A stretch of DNA of 64,000 nucleotides from Owenia fusiformis. Taxonomy: Eukaryota > Annelida > Polychaeta > Sabellida > Oweniidae. Positions 57,258-64,000 of the stretch are shown piece by piece (the stretch's first letter is position 1; the number at the start of each line of letters is the position of its first letter). A model generated the notes under the pieces. The model was not told the DNA's origin and made no database searches. It saw only the letters and a list, made by a program, of their open reading frames with translations. The stretch lies in NCBI GenBank assembly GCA_903813345.2, contig CAIIXF020000113.1:62001-126000 (forward strand), given 5' to 3'. The translations under genes were made by a program, and so were the position numbers.

Positions 57258-57374
57258 AGCTCCATTCACATATCCAGATTCCTAAGATCAATGACTTCTA
57301 TAGTAGATCCCTCCATCAATGTGGGTCCCTGAAGTCTGTATCATGTGTAGGATCAGATTTAAGCCATGAAATAG
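57258..57374 (+). pseudogene. ATP5F1A: ATP synthase alpha pseudo-exon c (about human residues 384-428)
   Basis: After TATTTCCAG, the DNA aligns with the region coding [20 protein letters not shown] (AGCTCCATT..., CAGATT, TTCTATA). It continues into RPAINVG (ATCAATGTGGGT) and ends with GCCATGAAATAG, where the family has AMKQ, so CAG has become TAG. GTAGGT follows as a donor. Several small deletions and stops are present. A 93-codon open frame crosses part of this segment in a different register and is not the ancestral frame throughout. Confidence 0.78.
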
Positions 57375-57862
57375 GTAGGTTCAAGAAGACAGCTGATATT
57401 AAAATGGCCATTATTTTTTACAAGAAAACATGTTTTTTGAAAATTGAAATACCAGTAAACTGGTAAAAGGTCGGTTTAAGGAGAAATTTTTAAGACGACC
57501 ACTATTTATCAAAAAAAATTACTTCACTGTGATTTGCTTCTTGTTGAGTTAATGTTTTCTTAACTTAAGGTCAAGGTCAACATTTGAAATGGTATATGAT
57601 TATTTTACATATTAAGGACACATACTAGTAGTTTTGATAAAAGATTGGTCTGACAGAGTGGTCAAAAATATTATATTAATTGGCCTACTTCATGTTTTGC
57701 ACATGCTCTTATTTCACATTGCACATGTGTGTTATAAATATTTACCAGAGTTTCTCACGTTTAGGCCCATGGGCGTTTATCTGAAAAAGGTGTATGAAAA
57801 CGTTTTTTCCCTCTTTGTGAAACCCCATGGGCATTCATTTAAGATACTTCAAAAACTCACAG

Positions 57863-57945
57863 TGGGCGAAAACATTGAGAAAAGGACTAAAATTGAAGTG
57901 GCAAACAGAGCAGAGAATAGAGGTGAATTTGACAACTCATTTGTC
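57863..57945 (+). pseudogene. ATP5F1A: ATP synthase alpha pseudo-exon d (about human residues 429-458)
   Basis: After AACTCACAG the frame includes KIEVANRAENRGEFDNS, aligned to the family's YREVAAFAQFGSDLDAA (E, V, A, A and D at matching spacing, GAAGTGGCA identical in sense). The upstream GENIEKRT part is only loosely similar to AGTMKLELAQ. The segment lies inside a 113-codon open frame (57634-57975), which is mostly intron read-through. The match is weaker than exons b, c and e, but its position between c and e fits. Confidence 0.6.
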
Positions 57946-57988
57946 ACACATTTCCTTCAAATTTTATGTTTATGATATATCTTTGCAG

Positions 57989-58105
57989 TCCCCATGGCAG
58001 GAGCAGGTAGCCATCATATTCTCTGGAGTTGAAGATAAGCTGACGAAGTTGACATCTGGCAAAATTGCAGATACAAAAGAAGGAAAGCTACAGAATGTGT
58101 TCTAA
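57989..58105 (+). pseudogene. ATP5F1A: ATP synthase alpha pseudo-exon e (about human residues 476-505, then an early stop)
   Basis: After ATATCTTTGCAG the frame reads SPWQEQVAIIFSGV, matching SPMAIEEQVAVIYAGV of the alpha subunit C-terminal domain, with a short deletion (CCATGGC...GAGCAGGTAGCC). DKLTKL and GKI then parallel LDKL and SKI. The frame ends at TAA 58103-58105, about 50 residues before the normal C-terminus. The exon is 117 bp in phase 0. Confidence 0.83.
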
Positions 58106-59353
58106 AATTCCCTCCATGGATTCAAAACCTGAATATAGTTCATTCTATAATGAACATGAACTAAGTGAATTAGTTCCAAATGACACTGCCAGTCTTCCTG
58201 ATTCGTTTCAATGAAAAATTTAAATAGACAGTGGATAATATGTGCAGTAGTATGATCTTCCGGAGTAGCTCAACAAATTACAATGATTTGTGTTATGTTA
58301 TGCAGTAAATCTTGGCCCATCAAGAATTGGGAGATTGAGGTATCTCTTGGAGCTGTCTGCTATACTACACTGCTGTGATACTGTACTACATACACAACAC
58401 TGTCTAATAGCATAATTGTTAGTTTGAACCTTTGAGCCATGGAATAAGCTTCTGATAAGAATGTCTAAATCATTATTTGTCATTGAGAGAACATAGAATA
58501 GAATCTTTACATTTGAGAAATATTACCATACACATGTTTACGGAGTATTCATTCATAGATATTTCAGAATCGGGGGGGGGGGAGAGGGATTAACCTCAGA
58601 GTTCAAAGATGACTACATTTATAATGTAAACATGTATTGAGATGACGTACAGTTGGTACACCTCTGATTGGTCCAAATCGATAAACAAAAATGGCGGATT
58701 CAAATTTTCTAATAACATCATAGCTTGGATTTTCACATCAAGATAAAGAAAAGTGTAATGAATATGCTTACATCCATTAAAACATCACGACGACGTGTAA
58801 TATTAGAAAACTAACTCATGAGAAGGATGTGTCTGGATATATGCCCTTTTGGTCCCTCAGTCAAATGTATGTGAAATATGGTTTTTATTACTGTCCTAGT
58901 TATATTTGATAAGTATATTTACTTTTTCACGAGTTTTGATGCAAAATTAACCCCCTGCTGAGATCAGAATAAGTATCTGAACAAATAAAGAGGGTCATTA
59001 TCATAGAAAAAACACCAATGGCAACATGTATGACATACAAAGGAGAAATAACTTAAGACCCATGAAGAATTAAAAAGAAAATCATATTTTTGAAATGTAT
59101 TTTAGGATTAAAATTTTTTTCAAATTTTTGAATTTCCTGCCAGTTTAATTTGAAGGGGGAAAAACAAGATGGCTGCCATTTGATGTAAGAAATATCAGAA
59201 AAAAAGTTGCTTCACTTTTAGTTTTGCACAATGAGCACAGTTTTCCGGTTTAGGTTTTTTTGACTGATTCTGAATCTTCATCACCAGGGTCATGTATAGA
59301 GATTATAATATTGAAACCAAAATGTTGTGCTCAGCATGAATTTGACTGAAATA
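58106..59353. other. AT-rich stretch downstream of the pseudogene, no gene seen
   Basis: No supported gene. It contains an 11-G run (58572-58582) and short YY1-like motifs: AAATGGCGG at about 58689-58697 near an ATTGG box, and AAGATGGCTGCC at 59166-59177. The remaining C-terminal codons of ATP synthase alpha were looked for and not found. Confidence 0.5.
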
Positions 59354-59356
59354 TGT

Positions 59357-59567
59357 GTAAAGGACGATTCTCGGTTTGGAGAACGAAGTTCATCAATCTA
59401 AATGAGCATTATCCCTGCTCCGGACAAATTTGATTTTTTTTACATAATATAGATTTAAATGTCCTCTATTGAATAGTCATAATTTAATTTGGGTAATATT
59501 TCTAGATTTTTCGCAAAAAAATAATTAGCCCAAGAGACTGTTCTCCAAACCGAGAATCGTCCTTCAC
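59357..59567. repeat. Fold-back (MITE-like) inverted repeat with perfect 25-bp arms, ~210 bp
   Basis: 59360-59384 and 59540-59564 are exact reverse complements over 25 bp (beginning AAGGACGATTCTCGGTTTGG on the left arm). Similarity extends a few bases outward with one mismatch. The 155-bp loop is AT-rich and non-coding. This is the expected layout of a MITE or a recently made inverted duplication. No clear target duplication was seen. Confidence 0.82.
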
Positions 59568-59570
59568 TAA

Positions 59571-60410
59571 CACAATTGAAGTCTCAAAACTGGATGCTCA
59601 GTAACTTTGAGTGACTATAATCCCTTGATTACCCAGATAAACACCAATTCACTTATCCAGAAATACCATTCAATGTCTATACAAAGAAAGTACGCAATAT
59701 TTTGGAGGATATGTTTCAAAGTTTTTGTATAAATAATTCATTTAATATTTGCCATTGATTTGTCTTTGATGCCAATATTCTTCATCAATTGTGATACAAA
59801 TTGATATTTTTGTAATCTCAGAATAGAAGGATAAGATATTGAAGTTTAATAATATGTGTGATTGAGTTGGTTTTTCAGACATTACAATTTTCAATATTTT
59901 CTAAGTCGATACCCAGACTCATGGTAGGTGGTAGGCAGGAGACTAATATATCAGTCATCGCTAAAGCTCTGGGGGTCCACCCCTCTTTTTCAGAATTGAT
60001 CTCCACAAAAGACATATTACTGAGTATTTGTTCCATAGCCTAGCATATTATGAATGAATATTATTTGGTACTATATAACTGCACTTTATCTTAATTTTTA
60101 GAATTAAAACCATGTCAGCATGCTGGCATGTCAGCGTCATGATTTTATGATTACTAGTATTGATGAAATGAAATAAATGAATAATTGCATTCAACGGTCA
60201 GCCTATATTGTTGAGAAATTATTTACTATGTATAATTTTTTCCACAATATTTCCTAAAATAAGTTCATTTTCCGTGTGAAACTCCTGTGCACAGATCTAT
60301 GGGCAGTATACCAGTATACGGGTATAGCAATGGGGGAAAAGAGTCTTGTTAGGTGGAACAGGGAAGGTTCGTGAAAACGTCAGGAAAACACGGAAGGGTA
60401 GGGGAGTTTT
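59571..60410. other. AT-rich stretch, no supported gene
   Basis: A 61-codon + frame at 59858-60043 contains AKALGV, reminiscent of pseudo-exon a, but the match is too short to use. Minor self-complementary words (CAGCATGCTG at about 60117-60126; a GTATAC repeat at about 60307-60318) are present. Nothing else recognised. Confidence 0.5.
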
Positions 60411-60660
60411 GTAGGGTAAAGGACCGTGAGTTGTTTGTAGAATGATACACTTTAAAACATTTAATTGACTTTAAGATTGCACCATATAATCCCCAAAAAT
60501 ATCTCATTTTCTAGTATTATCTATGGATTAACACCCAAGTATTGTTACATAGTGTTTAAAAGTGTATTGATGTTTTTTAGATGAAAAACACAAGTGGAAT
60601 GCATGAACAAGCTCCCTAGATTCATTCTACAAACAACTCGCGGTCCTTTAAATACCCACG
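60411..60660. repeat. Fold-back (MITE-like) inverted repeat, 28-bp arms, ~240 bp
   Basis: 60418-60445 and 60622-60649 are reverse complements with one mismatch in 28 (left arm begins AAAGGACCGTGAGTTGTTTG). Looser similarity extends outward (GTAGGGTA against the complement of TACCCAC). The loop is 176 bp of AT-rich, non-coding sequence. Confidence 0.82.
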
Positions 60661-61559
60661 AAATAAATGTGCTTTTTCGGCAGTATGTATTGTATTCGAA
60701 TATTTCGTTAACTTCACTTCCTTTCAATTATTAAATAAATAAAGTCGATGTACTATTGATTTTCCTAAGGGCAAGGAAGATTGCCTCCCAGAGTGCAATA
60801 TCCATATTCTGTCTCATATATGGGAATGTGCTTCAAAATTCGAATTCCAACAGCCGCCATTTGTTCACTTCAACATTTGGATCGTGAATTTTGGTCTTAT
60901 TTCCTATCGAAACATTCCAAAAATGAAATTCTCGGAGTCAACCCTCCTTGCACCAACTAGTTGCACGTCGACGTTGTGCAAACTGCTACAAATTATAAAA
61001 GGTGCAATATGCGGTCAGCGTCACTGATCCATACGCTAAGCGGCTGACAGACTGAGGATGCACAATTTACAAATTATGGCTATTAGGTGAGTGGCTCCTC
61101 GGAACATAATGCTGAAACCAGTACAATGTTTTTTAAAACCAATCTGTGTCTGAGATAGTGTTTTCGAAAATTTATATCTGCATAGCCTGATAGCGGTTTT
61201 ATTGGATGATTTTTAATAGCGTGTTGACTTAGGGGCGTCGGCAGAATTGTTGAATTGAAGCCGGGCATAGAAGGCATTCACAGCTCATCCGAGACTAAAC
61301 AGGGGTCATTATGCTATGAATGAATATGTATACATGAGCTGATCATTTTCGAATAAAACATGCCTTCGAAATAATGCGCTTAATTCGGATATTTATTCAT
61401 CGTCGTGATATCCGGTGTCCGGTCTTGATATAAAATCGATTTAAATACAGAGCGAGCAATGATTGCACATTTATACAATGAATTCCCTCATTCGACAAAT
61501 CGAGAAATAGAGACGGCCGCCGACCTCACAACGTAAAATTAAAAGCCGGGTATTTTGAC
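60661..61559. other. AT-rich stretch, no supported gene
   Basis: Short open frames on the minus strand (61083-61277 and 61471-61722) show no family resemblance and no codon signal I can support. A YY1-like motif (CAGCCGCCATTT) lies at 60851-60862, and a partial palindrome (TTGCAC...GTGCAA) at 60961-60981. Confidence 0.5.
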
Positions 61560-62660
61560 TTTCATTGTTCAAAGTTGGAAAAGAATTCTTACTGATGTCC
61601 AACCATGCTTCAATTAATGCGCTAAAACGAGTCACATTTACGCATTTGGCGTGAAGAACGGTAACACGTAACCTGGTTTTATTGGCTGCATTCCATCGGA
61701 TCATATGTAATAAGTCCATCAATGTGATGTGCTTGTGATACTCTTTTATGTTGTATTAGATTCATACTGAATCATTAATGCATATTGATCGAGATATGGC
61801 CATGAACAAATACATACGCGTATCAAATCTAATCTTGGTTTTAAAATCGAGAAATACGACGTCGTCATTGGTTTGCGGTAAAAACCATGATTTTTCACTC
61901 GTCGTTACAGAAAGTTGGCAGAAATTTGTCTTCAGAGGTTTCAGAAAAAAACAATCGTACCATTGGAGAGAGCTCATTGTGGGCTAAATGTAGAGCGAAA
62001 AACATTTTTTAACTCAACGAGATTTAATGGCCCAATTAACGCGCGAATGTGATACACATTTGTGCATTTTCAGTGAATTTCTGTGAAAAAATGTTTTACA
62101 CGTTTGTACCCGTAGCTGGGTGGTATTTAATCGGGTCGAAATAACTTATCCATATGCGCATTGCCCTTGTAATAAGCTTTCATAACTATAAAAATGATCA
62201 TTCAATGACGAATATTGACCGAGATATGACCGTGAACAAATATCATACGCGTATCAAATCTAATCTTGGTATAAAAATCGAGAAACACGACGTCATTGGT
62301 TTGCGGGAAAAAACATGATTTTTCACTCGTCGTTACAGAAAGTTGGCAGAAATTTGTCTTCAGGGGTTTCAGAAAAAAACAACTATACCATTGGAAAGAG
62401 CTCGATGTGGGCTAAATGATGAGTGAAAAACATTTTTTAACCCGACTTGTTTTAATAGCCTATTTAACTCGCGAAAATGATACACATTTCTGCATTTTTA
62501 ATGAAAAATATGTCAAAACTTTAGCACCCGTAACTGGTTGGTATTTTATCTGACCAAAATAATAAATTCACATACGTAATGCCCTGGTTATAAGCTTTCA
62601 TTAATTATCAAATTTATAATATAATGATAAATATTGACTGAGATATGATCGATTAGAAAT
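61560..62660 (+). repeat. Right-end subterminal tandem repeat, ~430-bp unit
   Basis: Copies start at TATTGA.CGAGATATG: 61783-62212 (430 bp), 62213-62631 (419 bp) and a truncated third from 62632 that runs toward the right terminal repeat. A more diverged partial copy precedes them from about 61560 (ACACGTAACCTGG, CACATTTACGCATTT). Shared blocks include CATACGCGTATCAAATCTAA, GATTTTTCACTCGTCGTTAC and the 34-bp motif also found near the left end. The overlapping 69- and 71-codon open frames are broken in the second copy by small indels, so they are not treated as genes. Confidence 0.85.
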
Positions 62661-62759
62661 GCATGTATACACCATGACGTTCAAAAGCGTGAAATTTAAA
62701 TGGACTGATCACCGTAGATTACTACGCGATTTTGCCGAAAGAACAATGGAAATGACGTC

Positions 62760-62774
62760 TTGGATCTCCTGCTG
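62760..62774 (-). repeat. Right terminal inverted repeat (15 bp)
   Basis: TTGGATCTCCTGCTG is the perfect reverse complement of the left end. It is followed directly by the satellite target duplication. Confidence 0.88.
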
Positions 62775-62778
62775 GGTA
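62775..62778. other. Target-site duplication GGTA, right copy
   Basis: Right-hand copy of the 4-bp duplication, directly after the right terminal inverted repeat. Removing 53255-62778 restores the satellite sequence exactly as seen at 41591 and about 49544. Confidence 0.85.
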
Positions 62779-64000
62779 GGCTACTACAGAGTGAATAGAG
62801 GTAACCTAAGGAGCAGCTACGCGGCTATAGAGGTAACCTTAGTAGAATGAATGCGTTAGCTACACTGGCTACGCTGCTACAGAGTGTACAGAGGTAACAC
62901 AAGGAGAATACATGCTGTGGTTACACTGTGGATAGTTACACTCACGACACAGCTACAGAGGTTGTGGAGGAGCCTAGGAGCAGGCATTCAGTGGCTACGT
63001 TAGCTACATTGGCTACGCAGCTACACAGGGTCTGGGTGTATGTTTAGGAGCATGCATTCAGTGGCCCCACTGGGTACGCTACTACAGAGTGTATAGAGGT
63101 AACCAAACGAGTATGCATGCTGTGGCTACGCTAGCTACACTCGCAACGTGGCTACAGAGGGTATAGAGGTGACCTTAGGGGAATGTATGTGCTTGCTACG
63201 GTAGCTACAATGGGTACGCTTCTACAGAGGGTCGGAAGGTAACCCTAGGAGCATGCATACAGTGGCTCCGCTAGCTACACTCGTTACGAGGCTACAGAGG
63301 GTATAGATGTAACCTTAGGAGAATGTATGCGGTAGATACCCTAGCAACACTGGTTACGCGGCTACAGAGGGTCTGGAGGTAACCCTAGGAGCAGGCATGC
63401 GATGGCTACGCTTTCTAATCTGACTACGCTTCTACACAGGGTCTGGATGTAGACCTAGGAGCATGCATTCAGTGGGTACGTTAGGTTTATTGGCTACGCG
63501 GCTACACAGGGTCTAGAAGTAGGCCTATGAGCATGCATTCAGGGGCTACGCTAGCTACACTGGCTTTGTGACTACACAGGGTCTAAAAGTAAGCCTAGGA
63601 GCATGCATTCAGTGGCTACACTGGCTTTGCGACAACTGGTGTATAGAGGTAACCAAATGAGCATACATGCTGAGGCTCCGATAGCTACACTCACTACACG
63701 GCTACAGAGGTTGTGGAGGTAAGCCTAGGAGCAGGCATTCAGTGGCTACGTTAGCTACATTGTCTGCGCTGATACACAGGGTCGGTCTGTATGTAAGCCT
63801 AGGAGCATGCATACAGTGGCTCCGCTAGCTACACTGGGTACGCTACTACAGAGTGTACAGAGGTAACCAAAGGAGTATGCATGCTGTGGCTACGCTAGCT
63901 ACACTCGCAACGCGGCTACAGAGGGTATAGAGGTGACCTTAGGGGAATGTATGCGGTAGCTACGCTAGCTACACTGGGTACGCTTCTACAGAGGGTCGGA
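62775..64000. repeat. Satellite array, ~70-bp monomer (right part, truncated by the window)
   Basis: Satellite resumes immediately after the right terminal repeat of the insertion, in exact register with the interrupted copy. Positions 62775 onward match 41591 onward at a constant offset of 21184, including the diagnostic variant CTGGTTACGCGG at about 63352 (also at about 42168). The left-hand copy (48872-53254) matches 37212-41594 at offset 11660. The difference between the offsets, 9524, equals the 9520-bp insertion plus a 4-bp duplication. The array runs off the end of the window. Confidence 0.97.

Larger units (their letters stand above)
55433..58105 (+). pseudogene. ATP5F1A: Degenerate, intron-containing copy of mitochondrial ATP synthase subunit alpha
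   Basis: Five short segments, in the right order and on the same strand, match successive parts of the alpha subunit of F1 ATP synthase, roughly human residues 169-208, 267-305, 384-428, 429-458 and 476-505 (numbering recalled from the family). They sit between AG acceptors and, where judged, GT donors, with AT-rich introns of about 0.7, 0.9 and 0.5 kb and a last gap of about 40 bp. The copy therefore came from genomic DNA rather than from processed mRNA. It is dead: several in-frame stops, frameshifts in the first two segments, and no recognisable P-loop (human 212-219) or 306-383. The intact protein forms the catalytic hexamer with beta in the mitochondrial matrix. Being inside a TIR element, it looks like a captured host gene fragment. 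Confidence 0.85.
53255..62774. mobile_element. 9520-bp TIR-bounded DNA element inserted in satellite, apparently non-autonomous
   Basis: Both ends carry the same 15-bp sequence in inverted orientation (53255-53269 and 62760-62774) and are flanked by a 4-bp duplication of the satellite. The interior is AT-rich, unrelated to the satellite, and full of intron-like sequence. It holds a degenerate ATP synthase alpha gene copy, three fold-back repeats and a subterminal tandem repeat. No open frame exceeds 113 codons and no transposase, helicase or polymerase motif is recognisable, so movement would have needed enzymes supplied in trans. TIR-type DNA transposons with 4-bp duplications exist in several superfamilies; I cannot assign one by eye. 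An alternative is a composite of two small elements with the same ends that mobilised the DNA between them. Confidence 0.85.

Noticed and set aside
57185-57466. 93-codon open frame, with a first alignment to the VFYLHSRLL...KMND part of ATP synthase alpha
   Set aside because: A nucleotide alignment to the later NVISITDGQ...AMKQ part is clearly better and explains the ATCAATGTGGGT and GCCATGAAATAG blocks. The open frame itself mixes intron and exon.
57634-57975. 113-codon + frame as a genuine gene
   Set aside because: Most of it is AT-rich intron. Only its last part (57863-57945) resembles ATP synthase alpha, and the frame has no other family resemblance.
58298-58483. Minus-strand open frames inside the element (54104-54298, 58298-58483, 60545-60727, 61083-61277, 61471-61722, 61762-61977)
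   Set aside because: Short, no recognisable motif. Several overlap the hairpin, a fold-back or the tandem repeat, and they look like chance frames in AT-rich DNA.
59858-60043. Possible sixth ATP synthase alpha fragment (AKALGV, like pseudo-exon a; ATCTCCACA, like pseudo-exon c)
   Set aside because: Only a 13-14-base match shared with 55448-55463, which could occur by chance in 9.5 kb. Two different alignments are equally poor, and it lies downstream of the C-terminal exon.
61778-61987. 69-codon + frame in the right-end repeat as a small gene
   Set aside because: The second copy of the 430-bp unit breaks the frame with an extra base (AAATATCATACGCG against AAATACATACGCG) and the loss of 3 bp elsewhere, so there is no sign of coding constraint.

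Overview
The window looks like animal genomic DNA, probably from an invertebrate. About 54.5 of 64 kb is a high-copy satellite. The rest is one 9.5-kb AT-rich block that holds an intron-bearing, broken copy of a nuclear gene for the mitochondrial ATP synthase alpha subunit. No intact protein gene, tRNA, rRNA or CRISPR array was found. The longest open frame is 113 codons, and all open frames inside the satellite are short by-products of the repeat. The species cannot be named from the sequence alone.

Layout: (1) 1-53254 is an uninterrupted satellite with a monomer of about 70 bp. The first half of each monomer is itself built from a degenerate 9-bp unit (GCTAC every 9 bp). Monomer variants are arranged in higher-order blocks of about 3.1-3.7 kb, and these are copied again at offsets of about 3.7, 6.3, 8.14, 11.66 and 14.46 kb with near identity. 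(2) 53255-62774 (9520 bp) is a discrete insertion. It begins and ends with a perfect 15-bp inverted repeat (CAGCAGGAGATCCAA) and is flanked by a 4-bp duplication of satellite sequence (GGTA). (3) 62775-64000 is the same satellite, resuming in exact register with the base after the insertion point. Empty copies of this site exist elsewhere in the array, for example around 41591, so both the junction and the duplication can be read directly.

Inside the insertion, five degenerate exons homologous to ATP synthase alpha (ATP5F1A/ATP5A family) lie in the correct order on the + strand (55433-58105), separated by AT-rich introns. They carry in-frame stops and at least two frameshifts. The segments for the P-loop and for human residues of about 306-383 are missing. 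The insertion also carries three fold-back (MITE-like) inverted repeats, a very short perfect hairpin between 8-bp direct repeats, a ~150-bp tandem duplication, and a ~430-bp tandem repeat next to the right end. A 34-bp stretch of that repeat recurs near the left end. No transposase is recognisable.

Interpretation (inference): a non-autonomous TIR DNA transposon that acquired a piece of host gene, a Pack-type arrangement, jumped into a young, actively homogenising higher-order satellite after the local 11.66-kb duplication. The element class (4-bp target duplication, CAG... termini) could not be assigned by eye.
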